In this document: positions 1-8,722 of the stretch, piece after piece | How positions within the stretch are numbered: the first letter of the stretch is position 1 | How the letters are laid out: every line of letters begins with the position of its first letter | Assembly (NCBI GenBank): GCA_947464785.1 | Contig: CANHXZ010000003.1 | Coordinates: 1-45,705 of the forward strand | From: Flavobacteriales bacterium | GTDB lineage: Bacteria > Bacteroidota > Bacteroidia > Flavobacteriales > Schleiferiaceae | Direction of reading: 5' to 3' | Length of the DNA: 45,705 nucleotides | Notes under the pieces: model-generated | What the model was told of the DNA's origin: nothing | Seen by the model: the letters and a program-made list of their open reading frames with translations, nothing else | The model's database searches: none | Position numbers and translations under genes: made by a program

Positions 1-1396
1 CGGCATGCGCAAACAGCGCGGCCTCCTCAAACCTTCCGGTGGTGAGGTGCAGTCCCCACGGAAGTCCGTTGGGGTGCAGTCCGCCCGGCAAACTCAAAGC
101 GGGCAAGCCGGTCAGGTTCGCATGCACGGTGTACAAATCTTCCAGGTACATGACCGTGGGGTCCGAGTTCTCGCGCCCGATGGGAAAGGCCGTGTGCGGA
201 GAAGTGGGAGACAGCAAGGCGTCGTACTGGGTCAGCAGCGATTCCGCGTGGTCGCGCAGCAGGCGTCGGCCTTTTTGCGCTTTGCCGTAATAGGCGTCGT
301 AGTAACCGCTGGACAAAACAAACGTGCCCAACAGAATGCGGCGCTGCACCTCCAAACCAAAACCCTCAGACCGCGACGCTTTCAGCAGCCCGTCCAAATC
401 GTCCACTTCTTGTTCCGAGCGGTGCCCAAAGCGAACGCCGTCGTACCGCGCTAAATTGGCGCTGGCCTCGGCCGTGGTCAAAACGTAGTACAAAGGGACC
501 AATTGATCCAGGTAGGGAAAATCGACGGCGTCTACCGTGTGTCCTGCGGAGCGGAGCTGGTCAAACAGGGCCTCCATGGCGGCACGGATGTGCGGATCCA
601 ATCCCGGATGGTCCATGGTTGCCTGAAAATACGCGTAGCGCTGGGGCCCCTCGGGGGCAACGGGCGGCGAGGACACCACCGGACGGGAAGAGACCGTGGC
701 GTCAAAGGCGTCGGCGCCGGACATAATTTCCAAAACCGCAGCAGCGTCTTCCAAGGTGTGGGCAAAGGGCCCGATTTGATCAAACGACGAAGCGTAGGCA
801 ATGAGTCCGTGGCGCGAAATGCGGCCGTAGGTAGGCTTCATGCCCACAATGCCCGTAAATGCAGCGGGTTGGCGGATGGAGCCGCCGGTATCTGAGCCCA
901 GGGCAACGTGACACACGCCCGCAGCCACCGCGGCGGCCGAGCCGCCCGAAGATCCGCCCGGAACTTTGCTGGGATCCAACGGATTGCGCACCGGTCCGTA
1001 GTAGGATGTTTCGTTGGACGAGCCCATGGCGAATTCGTCGCAGTTGGTGCGGCCCAAAAACACGGCACCCGCGGCTTCCAAACGTTCTACGGCCGTCGCT
1101 GAAAACAAACTTTCAAACGTTTCCAGCATTTTGGAGCCGGCAGAAACGCCGTGGCCGCGGTAGCACAAATTGTCTTTCAGCGCCACCACCATGCCCGCCA
1201 AAGGCAAGGACTGGCCGGCCGCCAAACGGGCATCCACGGCCGCCGCTTGGGCACGCGCAGATTCCGAGAACAATTCAATAAACATATTGAGATGGGCGGC
1301 CTGCTCTGCGCGCGCCAGAGCTTCCTCCACCAATGCGACACAGGTAGTCCTCCCCGCGGAAACCGCGCGGTAGTCCATCAGCGGCGAAAACCCCAT
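1..1396 (-). CDS. gatA: Asp-tRNA(Asn)/Glu-tRNA(Gln) amidotransferase subunit A (3' end outside window)
   Basis: GatA is the amidase subunit of GatCAB. It releases ammonia from glutamine or asparagine to convert Glu-tRNA(Gln) or Asp-tRNA(Asn) to the amide form in the cytoplasm. I translated the minus strand from ATG 1396. The frame stays open to the window edge, giving 465 codons; the family is about 475-490 residues, so only a short C-terminus is missing. Amidase signature residues are visible: Lys74 (VALKDN), the cis-Ser in PGGSSGGS (Ser149) and the nucleophile in GSDTGGS (Ser173). Their spacing matches the Lys-cisSer-Ser triad of characterised GatA. The ATG overlaps the tatA stop by one base (TGATG), so the two genes are probably co-transcribed and translationally coupled. 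No gatB or gatC lies in the window, which is common in Bacteroidota. Confidence 0.95.
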   Translation of the reverse strand, partial: MGFSPLMDYRAVSAGRTTCVALVEEALARAEQAAHLNMFIELFSESARAQAAAVDARLAAGQSLPLAGMVVALKDNLCYRGHGVSAGSKMLETFESLFSATAVERLEAAGAVFLGRTNCDEFAMGSSNETSYYGPVRNPLDPSKVPGGSSGGSAAAVAAGVCHVALGSDTGGSIRQPAAFTGIVGMKPTYGRISRHGLIAYASSFDQIGPFAHTLEDAAAVLEIMSGADAFDATVSSRPVVSSPPVAPEGPQRYAYFQATMDHPGLDPHIRAAMEALFDQLRSAGHTVDAVDFPYLDQLVPLYYVLTTAEASANLARYDGVRFGHRSEQEVDDLDGLLKASRSEGFGLEVQRRILLGTFVLSSGYYDAYYGKAQKGRRLLRDHAESLLTQYDALLSPTSPHTAFPIGRENSDPTVMYLEDLYTVHANLTGLPALSLPGGLHPNGLPWGLHLTTGRFEEAALFAHA

Positions 1397-1590
1397 CAGT
1401 CTTTCTTTTCCTCTTTCTTCGCGGGAGCGTCTTCGTCCTTCATGGCGTTTTTAAACTCCTTCACGCCGCCTCCAAGGCCGCGCATCAATTCGGGAATTTT
1501 TTTACCACCGAACAACAAAACCACCACGGCAACGATCAATACGATCTGCCACGGTCCAACAATGCCCAGAAAAATAGCCCATGCATTCAT
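1396..1590 (-). CDS. tatA: Sec-independent (Tat) translocase TatA/TatE family protein
   Basis: This 64-residue protein has the classic TatA layout: a short N-terminus, one transmembrane helix (about residues 10-27), the FGGKKIPEL hinge/amphipathic-helix motif with its conserved Phe-Gly, and a charged KKEEKKD tail. TatA oligomerises in the inner membrane to form the pore that exports folded twin-arginine substrates. It is preceded by its own -7 promoter box (1611-1618) and followed by gatA with a one-base overlap. In many Bacteroidota a single TatA/E-type protein works with TatC, which is not in this window. The family call is secure; choosing TatA over TatE rests only on general similarity. 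Confidence 0.9.
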   Translation of the reverse strand: MNAWAIFLGIVGPWQIVLIVAVVVLLFGGKKIPELMRGLGGGVKEFKNAMKDEDAPAKKEEKKD

Positions 1591-1610
1591 AGCGGTGCAA
1601 TTTAGAACCC

Positions 1611-1618
1611 CAAAGGTA
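1611..1618 (-). promoter_or_regulatory. -7 promoter box for tatA-gatA
   Basis: TACCTTTG on the minus strand is a perfect match to the Bacteroidota -7 consensus TAnnTTTG. It lies 20 nt before the tatA ATG, in the short gap after gpsA. No convincing -33 TTG is visible at the expected spacing. Confidence 0.55.
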
Positions 1619-1635
1619 CGAAGTCCGGCGGGGCC

Positions 1636-2634
1636 TTACGCTAATTTTTCGGCGAGCTTGGCCATCGTTTTGCGGGCAGACTCCCCGTCGTAGAGGATTT
1701 TGTACACCGCATTGGCGATGGGCATCCGAACGTCGTGGTTTTTCTTGACCGACTTGATCAACTTTGTGGCGTAGTACCCTTCCGCTACCATGTTCATTTC
1801 CAACATGGTGGAACGCACTGTATACCCTTTGCCAATCATGGTCCCGAAGGTGCGGTTTCGGCTGAATTGCGAATAGGCCGTCACCAAAAGGTCTCCCAAG
1901 TACTCCGAGCCGTTGATGTCTCGCTTGATGGGGTGCACGGCCTTGATGAACCGCTTCATTTCCTGAACGGAATTGCTGACCAGCACCGCTTGGAAGTTAT
2001 CTCCGTACCCCAAGCCGTGGCAAATGCCGCAGGCGATGGAGTAAATGTTCTTCAATACCGCGGCGTACTCCGTGCCGTAGATGTCGTCGGACACTTGGGT
2101 GCGCAAGTACGTGCACGCCAGCATGTCCGCCATGTACCGGGCGGCCTCCGCGCTCTCCGAGGCAATGGTCAGGTAACTGAGGCGCTCCAGAGCCACTTCT
2201 TCTGCGTGGCAGGGCCCCACAATTACCCCGAAGTCTTTGTAATCAACTCCGTAGGTGTCGTGCATGAACTCACCCACAATCTGGTTGCTGTCGGGCACAA
2301 TTCCCTTGATGGCGGAAAACACTTTTTTCCCTTCCAAGGAAACGTGCAGGTTTTCCAAGGCGGATTTCAAAAACGCCGAAGGCACGGCCAGCACAATAAT
2401 ATCTGCATCTTCCACCACGGAATCCAGGTCAGAATCAATCGCCAGGTGTTCCGTATTGAGCTCAACATCCGTGAGGTAGCGCGGATTGTGGTGGAAACGT
2501 TGGATGTGCAAGGCCGTCTCCGGATCCCGAACCCACCAGCCCACGTACTCGTTGTTGTTGGCCAGCAATTTGATGAGCGCGGTGGCAAAGCTACCGCCGC
2601 CAATGACGGCTATACGGGGAGATTTGGTACTCAA
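1636..2634 (-). CDS. gpsA: NAD(P)H-dependent glycerol-3-phosphate dehydrogenase
   Basis: GpsA reduces dihydroxyacetone phosphate to sn-glycerol-3-phosphate for phospholipid synthesis. The 332-residue length matches the family. Visible features are the N-terminal Rossmann glycine motif (IAVIGGGSFATAL), the catalytic-lysine region (AAVLKNIYSIACG) and the C-terminal substrate-site segment (GDLLVTAYSQFSRNRTFG). The start is TTG at 2634-2632, which overlaps the TGA of the upstream M28 peptidase gene by four bases (TTGA). No better ATG precedes the Rossmann strand. The overlap suggests translational coupling at the end of the ridA-ileS-dksA-lspA-peptidase operon. Confidence 0.95.
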   Translation of the reverse strand: MSTKSPRIAVIGGGSFATALIKLLANNNEYVGWWVRDPETALHIQRFHHNPRYLTDVELNTEHLAIDSDLDSVVEDADIIVLAVPSAFLKSALENLHVSLEGKKVFSAIKGIVPDSNQIVGEFMHDTYGVDYKDFGVIVGPCHAEEVALERLSYLTIASESAEAARYMADMLACTYLRTQVSDDIYGTEYAAVLKNIYSIACGICHGLGYGDNFQAVLVSNSVQEMKRFIKAVHPIKRDINGSEYLGDLLVTAYSQFSRNRTFGTMIGKGYTVRSTMLEMNMVAEGYYATKLIKSVKKNHDVRMPIANAVYKILYDGESARKTMAKLAEKLA

Positions 2635-4286
2635 AATACGACGTCTTTGGCCAAGCGTTCGCCGTTTCGAACGAACACTACTTTGGCTTTTTGGCCCTTG
2701 CTGAACGAAGACAGGGCGGTCATGTAGGAGGTCATGTCCCGCACCGGCATGCCCCCCAATTCCACCACTACGTCGCCGGCCACCAGGCCGGCTTTCTCTG
2801 CTGGTTTGCCGGGAGAAACACCGGAAATACGCATGCCGCTGCCCGCAAAGGCGTAGTCCGGGACCACGCCCAAGGTTACTTTGAAGGAGGCAGCACTTTC
2901 GTTGGTGGGCTCCTTGACGTCCTGTTGCGTGAGTGCCGGAGCCTGGGAAAGCACTTCTACGGTGGCCAACAGGGTGCGCAGGGTGTACTCCACGCTGAGG
3001 GGTTCAATTTTCTCGACGTCGTCGGACGGACGGTGGTAGTCGCCGTGGGCGCCCGTGAAAAAATGCAAAACGGGAATGCCTTGGCGGTAAAAGGAGGCGT
3101 GATCCGACGCGCTCCCCGGAGCGGATTCGGTTTTCAAGGAGATGGGCAAGCACGTGGCGCGGCTCAAGACCTCCGGCCACTCCAACGCCGTTCCGGTGCC
3201 GCTCACTACCAGAGGATTGCCCTTTTCCATGCGCCCCACCATGTCAAAATTCAGCATGCCAAACAATTGCTTGAATTCAGCCGGCCGGTTGGCTACAAAG
3301 TGCTGCGATCCCAGCAATCCGTCTTCTTCCGCGCTGAAACCCACAATCAAGTAATTGAACGCCTTGGCGGTGGGCCATTCCTTCAAGAGCCGGGCCGCTT
3401 CCAGCACCACGGCAACTCCGGAGGCGTTGTCGTCTGCGCCGTTGTGGATGGCGGGCTCCCCGCGGTGCAACGAATGCTCCAAGCCCCAACCCAAGTGGTC
3501 GTAGTGCGCGCCCAACACCAGCGTTTTGGCGGCGCCGTGGTCCACAAAACCACATACGTTGGCGGCCTGCGCCGTTTCGCGCTGCACGAAGGCTTTTAAC
3601 TCGATCATTCCCCGCGGCACGGTGCCCTCTGGCAGGACGACTACCGGAATTCTTCCCGGACGCGTGCTTTTGTAAAACGGTTCGGGCAGCAGGTTGTCCT
3701 TTTTTCCGGGAACCAAAACCACGCCCACGGCGCCAGCGCTTGCGGCGCGATCGATCCGGGTGTCCAAGTCCAAGTGCTTGGCAAATTTTCCGTGCGGACC
3801 CTTGCCGTCCGGCGTGCCCGCTTGAATGACCGCAATTTTTCCGGCAATTCGTTTGTTTCGAAAGTCGTTGCGGCCCAAATCTTGGGCATCAATCCCGTAC
3901 CCAACGCGTTTGATTTTCCCGGAGGCTGCGCCGTTGGTGGTGTGGGGGTGGGGGAAGGTGTTTTTCAGCGCAACGCCCGTCTTTAGGGGCACCGCAGAGT
4001 TTCGATCTGGGGGAAACGACGCTAGCCGGGCCACGGTGAACCACTGCGAACCGTCGTCGGACACGGCGGGCAAAGCACCGTTCTCGCGCAGCACCTGAGC
4101 AATGTATTGACGTGCCTTTTCAGCGCCCTCAGTACCCGGATAACGCCCCTCCAATTCGTCCGAGGACAAATAGCCAATGTGGTGCATCATGTTCTCGCGG
4201 GCCATGTTCAAAGGCAGCTCGCAGGCAGACTGTCCGCGGGCCCCAAGGCTCCAGAGCAGCAGCACAAAAACAGAAAAACGCATCAT
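2631..4286 (-). CDS. exported M28 family metallopeptidase with C-terminal PDZ domain
   Basis: From ATG 4286 this is a 551-residue exported peptidase. Residues 1-18 form a signal peptide. About 140-225 resemble a protease-associated (PA) insert. The M28 di-zinc ligands are recognisable: His261 and Asp263 (GAHYDHLG), Asp285 (NGADDNASG), Glu320/Glu321 (SAEEDG), Asp348 (NFDMVG) and His418 (GDYHRPSDD). About 470-551 form a PDZ domain (AEKAGLVAGDVVVELGG). M28 enzymes with this layout are secreted aminopeptidases; the substrate here is unknown. The open frame extends further upstream, but ATG 4286 overlaps the lspA stop as ATGA and directly precedes the signal peptide, so I chose it. The gene overlaps the gpsA TTG start downstream. 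Confidence 0.88.
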   Translation of the reverse strand: MMRFSVFVLLLWSLGARGQSACELPLNMARENMMHHIGYLSSDELEGRYPGTEGAEKARQYIAQVLRENGALPAVSDDGSQWFTVARLASFPPDRNSAVPLKTGVALKNTFPHPHTTNGAASGKIKRVGYGIDAQDLGRNDFRNKRIAGKIAVIQAGTPDGKGPHGKFAKHLDLDTRIDRAASAGAVGVVLVPGKKDNLLPEPFYKSTRPGRIPVVVLPEGTVPRGMIELKAFVQRETAQAANVCGFVDHGAAKTLVLGAHYDHLGWGLEHSLHRGEPAIHNGADDNASGVAVVLEAARLLKEWPTAKAFNYLIVGFSAEEDGLLGSQHFVANRPAEFKQLFGMLNFDMVGRMEKGNPLVVSGTGTALEWPEVLSRATCLPISLKTESAPGSASDHASFYRQGIPVLHFFTGAHGDYHRPSDDVEKIEPLSVEYTLRTLLATVEVLSQAPALTQQDVKEPTNESAASFKVTLGVVPDYAFAGSGMRISGVSPGKPAEKAGLVAGDVVVELGGMPVRDMTSYMTALSSFSKGQKAKVVFVRNGERLAKDVVF

Positions 4287-4942
4287 TTGGGTTGTTTTTT
4301 CCATTGAGTCAAGACGTACAAGCCCACGCCGGTAGAGATGGCGGCGTCGGCCAGGTTGAATATGGGCCGAAAGAAGATCAGGCGCTCGCCGCCCCATAGG
4401 GGGAAGGAGTCGGGCCATTGGGTGTCTACCAAAGGAAAGTACAGCATGTCCACCACATTTCCCATCAAGGGAGCGGCATAACCCCCACCCCATTCGGCCA
4501 CGCCGCCGTAGGGCACCCACGATTCAAACATCGGCAGGTAGGTCATCCCGCGGTCAAAGAGCACTCCGTAGAAGGCGCTGTCCAGTACGTTGCCCAAGGC
4601 GCCCGTGAAAATCAAGGCAATGGAGTAGACCAGCACGGGAGCAGACCAAAAACCGCGTTCCGCACAGTCCGCACGGCTGCTGCGCCACTCTTTCCAGCCC
4701 CACCAGCCAATAAAACCAATGGCCAACACCCGAAACAGGGAGAGGATCAATTTACCGGTGGTTCCGCCCCATTCCATCCCAAACGCCATGCCCGGGTTTT
4801 CCGTGAAATGCAGGTGAAACCAAGGCAATAGTTCCACGCTCTCGCCAAAAGCGAAGGTAGTTTTGATGTAGATTTTCAAGGCCTGATCGGCCAGCAACAA
4901 AAGGCCAACCAAGGCCAGGGGTCCGCGGGGTACTGAATTCAC
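4283..4942 (-). CDS. lspA: lipoprotein signal peptidase (signal peptidase II)
   Basis: LspA is an inner-membrane aspartyl protease that cleaves the signal peptide of diacylglyceryl-modified prolipoproteins. The 219-residue protein has four predicted membrane helices, the ENPGMAFG motif (residues 48-55), GNVLD (117-121), and the two catalytic aspartates in VVDM (Asp165) and FNLADA (Asp199). It is longer than the E. coli enzyme because of a loop at about 125-160, a feature I recognise from other Bacteroidota LspA proteins. The start is GTG at 4942, immediately after the TAA of the dksA-like gene with no spacing. The linkage to ileS and the DksA-like gene is conserved in the phylum. Confidence 0.95.
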   Translation of the reverse strand: MNSVPRGPLALVGLLLLADQALKIYIKTTFAFGESVELLPWFHLHFTENPGMAFGMEWGGTTGKLILSLFRVLAIGFIGWWGWKEWRSSRADCAERGFWSAPVLVYSIALIFTGALGNVLDSAFYGVLFDRGMTYLPMFESWVPYGGVAEWGGGYAAPLMGNVVDMLYFPLVDTQWPDSFPLWGGERLIFFRPIFNLADAAISTGVGLYVLTQWKKQPK

Positions 4943-5323
4943 TTATCTTTTTTTCTTGGCTTCCATGCTCAGCGTGGCGTGTGGGACCAAGCGCAGCCGA
5001 TCCTTGCCAATGAGCTGGCCGGTCTCGCGGCAGATGCCGTAGGTTTTGTTTTCAATGCGCATCAGGGCCGCCTTCAGGTCCCGAATAAACTTTTCCTGAC
5101 GTGCGGCCAGTTGCGCGTTGGCTTCTTTACTCATGGTCTCTGACCCCTCTTCAAAACTCTTGAAGACGGGAGACGTATCGTCTGTTCCGTTGTTCAAATT
5201 GTTGGCGAATTGTTCGCGCAACAAGCCCAGATCTTGTTCTGCCTTGGCAATTTTGTCAACGATCAATAAGCGAAACTCTTCCAAGTCGGCGTCGGTGTAA
5301 CGGATTTTATGGGCTTCGGCCAT
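4943..5323 (-). CDS. DksA/TraR family protein with degenerate zinc finger
   Basis: This 126-residue protein has an N-terminal coiled coil (about residues 15-90, with paired acidic residues) and a C-terminal segment collinear with the DksA zinc finger (YGICRETGQLIGKDRLRLVPHA). Classical DksA binds the secondary channel of RNA polymerase and works with ppGpp. Here only one of the four zinc-binding cysteines remains (Cys98); the others are replaced by Thr, His/Ala or other residues, so metal binding is unlikely. Such degenerate TraR/DksA proteins commonly sit between ileS and lspA in Bacteroidota. The function is probably RNA polymerase modulation, but that is inference. ATG 5323 is the clear start. 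Confidence 0.85.
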   Translation of the reverse strand: MAEAHKIRYTDADLEEFRLLIVDKIAKAEQDLGLLREQFANNLNNGTDDTSPVFKSFEEGSETMSKEANAQLAARQEKFIRDLKAALMRIENKTYGICRETGQLIGKDRLRLVPHATLSMEAKKKR

Positions 5324-5371
5324 GGCGGTTTAGGTGGTTATTCGGTTTAGGAAGCGGTGAAGATAAAAAAG

Positions 5372-8300
5372 TTACGCCTTTTCCAATGCCACTTGGCACG
5401 TTAAACCTTCTACCTCGACTTCCGTCGGCACGGCAGATGCAGGTAGATCCTGCAAATCCCACGCCAAGCGAACGGCTAAAACTTCAGACGCCACCCATTC
5501 CGCATGCGCCATCAAGGCCTCATGCAGAGGGCTGGGCGCTTGCACCCAAAGCGAAATGCGGTCCGTAATTTCCAGACCGGAATCTTTTCGGAGGTTTTGG
5601 ATGCGGTTCACGGTTTCCCGGGCCCAACCTTCGGCTTCCAATTCTGGAGTGAGGGCAGTGTCTACGGCTACGGTGAGTCCGCGTTCGGAGGCCACTTCCA
5701 GTCCGGCTTGTACCTCGGTGGTGATTTCCACGTCTTCCGGCGTCAATTCAAAGGAACCGTTGGGCAGTTGGAGGGTCCAAGAACCGCTGCTTTCCAAAGC
5801 ATTCAGCGCCTCGGGGCTCAAGGAAGCGATTCCCGCCGCCACATCCTTCATGGAGGCGCCGGCCTTGGGACCCAAGGCCTTGAAGTTGGCCTTGGCTTTT
5901 TTGGTGAACACGCCGCTTTCTGCCGTTACGGGCACCAATTCTTTGATGTTGACTTCCGCCAGCACCAAGGGGGTGATCGCCGCCAATTCGGCCCGACGTT
6001 CCTCGCTCAGCACGGGCACGAGCATTTTCGCCAGCGGCTGGCGCACGCGCATTTTGGTGCGTTTGCGCACGCTCAGCACCAAGCTGGTCAGGCCTTGAGC
6101 CAAATCCATGCGGGCTTCCAATCCAGCATCTATTTGCGCGGCATCCACCTCCGGAAACGAAGACAAGTGCACGCTGGCTCCGCCGTTCAAGTCCCGGTAC
6201 AAACGGTCCGCGTAAAAGGGCGCCAGCGGCGCCATGAGCCGCGCCACGGTGTCCAAGCACGTATGCAGGGTGTGGTAGGCTGCGCGCTTGTCTGCGCCCA
6301 TTTCGCCCTTCCAGAACCGTCGGCGGCACAGCCGCACGTACCAATTGCTCAGGTGGTCCGTCACGAACTCCTGAACCGGTCGGTAGGCCTTGGTGGGCTC
6401 GTACTGGTCCATTTGCTCCGTCACTTCCGCCACCAAAGACTGCAGTCGGCTCAAAATCCAGCGGTCAATTTCCGGACGGTCCGACGGGTCCACCGCGGGC
6501 GTGGTTTTGGGATCAAAGCCGTCCACGTTGGCGTAAAGGGAAAAGAACCCGTAGGTGTTGTAGAGGGTACCAAAAAACTTGCGCTGAACTTCCGTCACGC
6601 CGTCCGGATCGTACTTCAGGTTGTCCCAGGGCTGGGCATTGGTGAGGAGGTACCAGCGCACCGCGTCCGCCCCGTGGAGGTCCATGGCCGCAAAGGGGTC
6701 CACGGCATTGCCCAAGCGCTTGGACATTTTTTGGCCGTTCTTGTCCAGGACCAAGCCGTTGGAGATCACGTTCTTGTAGGCCACGGAATCTTTTACGAGG
6801 GCCGCAATGGCGTGCAGGGTGTAAAACCAGCCGCGCGTTTGGTCCACGCCTTCCGCAATGAAATCTGCCGGAAAAGCAGACCCTCCGTCCACCGCCTCTT
6901 TGTTTTCAAAGGGATAGTGCAGTTGGGCAAAGGGCATCGCCCCGGAATCAAACCAAACGTCAATTAAATCCGTTTCGCGGCGCATGGGCTTGCCGGTAGA
7001 AGAAGTCAAAATCCATTCGTCTACGTGCGGACGGTGCAGGTCTACGGCGTCGTAGTTGGCGGCGGAAAAGTCCCCCGGGGTGAAGTGGGCCAAAGGATTG
7101 GAAGCCATGTGCCCGGCCGCAACCGAAACGTCCAACGCCTCCTTCAACTGCTCCAAAGAGCCCACGCAAACAGTTTCTTTTCCGTCTTCCGTTCGCCAGA
7201 GGGGCAACGGAATGCCCCAGTACCGGGAGCGGCTCAAATTCCAATCGTTCAGCGATTCCAGCCAATTTCCAAACCGACCGGTTCCCGTGCTGGCCGGTTT
7301 CCACTGGATGGTGCTGTTCAGGGCCTGCATGCGTTCTTTGACCGCGGTGGCCCGAATGAACCAGCTGTCCAGCGGGTAGTACAAGACCGGCTTGTCCGTC
7401 CGCCAGCAGTGCGGGTAGCTGTGCACGTACTTCTGTACTTTGAACGCCTTGTTCTCCGTTTTCAGCTGGATGGCGATTTCTTCGTCCACGCTCAACTTGG
7501 GCGCCTCCTCTTCAGAATAGTAGGCGTTTTTGACAAATTTTCCGGCCCACGAGCCGCCGGCTTGCGGAATAAAGCGTCCGCGCAAATCCACCAAAGGCAC
7601 GGGGTCGCCTTCTTCGTTCAACACCAACAGAGGCGGCACTCCGGCAGCAGCGGCCACCCGCGCGTCGTCCGCGCCAAAAGTAGGTGCCGTGTGCACCATG
7701 CCCGTGCCGTCTTCCGTGGTCACAAAATCACCCGGAATCACGCGAAAAGCCTGGTCTGCGTTCTCGTGGGGCAAGGCGCCCGGAAGCAATTGCTCGTAGC
7801 GCAGGCCCACCAAAGCGGAGCCCATGTGCGTGCTGCGTCGGGTCCAAACCGAACCCTCCTCCTCCGCCTTGAAATAATTGGGCACCAAAGCCGTGGCCAG
7901 CACCACTTCCACCGCCAAATGCGTGTAGGGGTTTTCCGCAGCAATGCGGGTGTACTCAATGTCCGGGCCCACCGTCAGCGCCGTGTTGGACGGCAAAGTC
8001 CACGGGGTGGTGGTCCAAGCCAAAAGGTGCACGGCGGAATCCCCAAAAAGCGCGCGGCTTTGGTCCGACGGCACCACGGCAAACTGTGCCGTTACGCTGG
8101 TGTCTGTAACGTCTTTGTAGCAACCGGGCTGGTTCAACTCGTGGGAGCTCAAGCCCGTACCCGCGGCGGGTGAATACGGCTGGATGGTGTACCCTTTGTA
8201 CAGCAAGCCCTTGTTGTAGATCTGGGAAAGCAACCACCAAACGGACTCAATGTAGGGCGTCTTGTAGGTGACGTAGGCGTTCTCCTGGTCCACCCAGTAG

Positions 8301-8722
8301 CCCATTTGCCGGGTTAAGTCGTTCCAAATGCCGGTGTACCGCATCACGGCCTTGCGGCACGCAGCGTTGTACTCCTCAATGGTGATGGTTTTGCCAATGT
8401 CTTCCTTGGTGATGCCCAACTCTTTTTCCACGCCCAGTTCCACCGGTAGCCCGTGCGTATCCCATCCGGCCCGACGGTCCACGCGGTACCCGCGCTGGGT
8501 TTTGTATCGGCAAAAAGCGTCCTTCAGGGTCCGCGCCATGACGTGGTGGATGCCCGGCAGCCCGTTGGCGGAGGGGGGACCTTCGTAAAAGACAAAATTG
8601 GGCGCCTCCTTACGCTGCGCCAAGCTCTGCGCAAACGTTTCCTCAGCTTCCCATTGCGTCAGCACCTCCCGCTGTACGGCAGCGAGGTCCAACTGGGTGT
8701 ATTCCGGGTAGTGCGTTTTCAT
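5372..8722 (-). CDS. ileS: isoleucyl-tRNA synthetase
   Basis: IleRS charges tRNA-Ile with isoleucine and edits valine. The 1116-residue protein contains the HIGH-type signature in SANGLPGIHHVMA (GIHH at 57-60), the nearby WDTHGLPVE motif, the CP1 editing region (TTPWTLPSN, with GTGMVHTAPTFGADD further on), and KMSKR at about residue 665. The C-terminal anticodon-binding part begins near 760 (NWYVRLCRRRFW). Its length and lack of a C-terminal zinc-finger cysteine cluster fit the long, eukaryote-like IleRS class often seen in Bacteroidota, but this should be checked by phylogeny. ATG 8722 overlaps the ridA stop as ATGA. A 48-nt gap separates it from the DksA-like gene downstream. Confidence 0.97.
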   Translation of the reverse strand: MKTHYPEYTQLDLAAVQREVLTQWEAEETFAQSLAQRKEAPNFVFYEGPPSANGLPGIHHVMARTLKDAFCRYKTQRGYRVDRRAGWDTHGLPVELGVEKELGITKEDIGKTITIEEYNAACRKAVMRYTGIWNDLTRQMGYWVDQENAYVTYKTPYIESVWWLLSQIYNKGLLYKGYTIQPYSPAAGTGLSSHELNQPGCYKDVTDTSVTAQFAVVPSDQSRALFGDSAVHLLAWTTTPWTLPSNTALTVGPDIEYTRIAAENPYTHLAVEVVLATALVPNYFKAEEEGSVWTRRSTHMGSALVGLRYEQLLPGALPHENADQAFRVIPGDFVTTEDGTGMVHTAPTFGADDARVAAAAGVPPLLVLNEEGDPVPLVDLRGRFIPQAGGSWAGKFVKNAYYSEEEAPKLSVDEEIAIQLKTENKAFKVQKYVHSYPHCWRTDKPVLYYPLDSWFIRATAVKERMQALNSTIQWKPASTGTGRFGNWLESLNDWNLSRSRYWGIPLPLWRTEDGKETVCVGSLEQLKEALDVSVAAGHMASNPLAHFTPGDFSAANYDAVDLHRPHVDEWILTSSTGKPMRRETDLIDVWFDSGAMPFAQLHYPFENKEAVDGGSAFPADFIAEGVDQTRGWFYTLHAIAALVKDSVAYKNVISNGLVLDKNGQKMSKRLGNAVDPFAAMDLHGADAVRWYLLTNAQPWDNLKYDPDGVTEVQRKFFGTLYNTYGFFSLYANVDGFDPKTTPAVDPSDRPEIDRWILSRLQSLVAEVTEQMDQYEPTKAYRPVQEFVTDHLSNWYVRLCRRRFWKGEMGADKRAAYHTLHTCLDTVARLMAPLAPFYADRLYRDLNGGASVHLSSFPEVDAAQIDAGLEARMDLAQGLTSLVLSVRKRTKMRVRQPLAKMLVPVLSEERRAELAAITPLVLAEVNIKELVPVTAESGVFTKKAKANFKALGPKAGASMKDVAAGIASLSPEALNALESSGSWTLQLPNGSFELTPEDVEITTEVQAGLEVASERGLTVAVDTALTPELEAEGWARETVNRIQNLRKDSGLEITDRISLWVQAPSPLHEALMAHAEWVASEVLAVRLAWDLQDLPASAVPTEVEVEGLTCQVALEKA

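Noticed and set aside
1-1396. Possible frameshift or pseudogene in gatA because no complete minus-strand frame ends in the window
   Set aside because: Direct translation from ATG 1396 is open to base 1 with all signature residues. The gene simply runs off the window.
4287-4520. 78-codon N-terminal extension of the M28 peptidase frame
   Set aside because: It lies inside lspA in another frame and is Arg-rich. The signal peptide begins at ATG 4286.
5504-6967. A 487-codon open frame on the plus strand, antisense to ileS (and similar long frames opposite gpsA, the M28 gene and katG)
   Set aside because: The opposite strand encodes clearly conserved proteins; the antisense frames are Arg/Gly/His-rich and have no recognisable domains. 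They are by-products of GC-rich codon usage.
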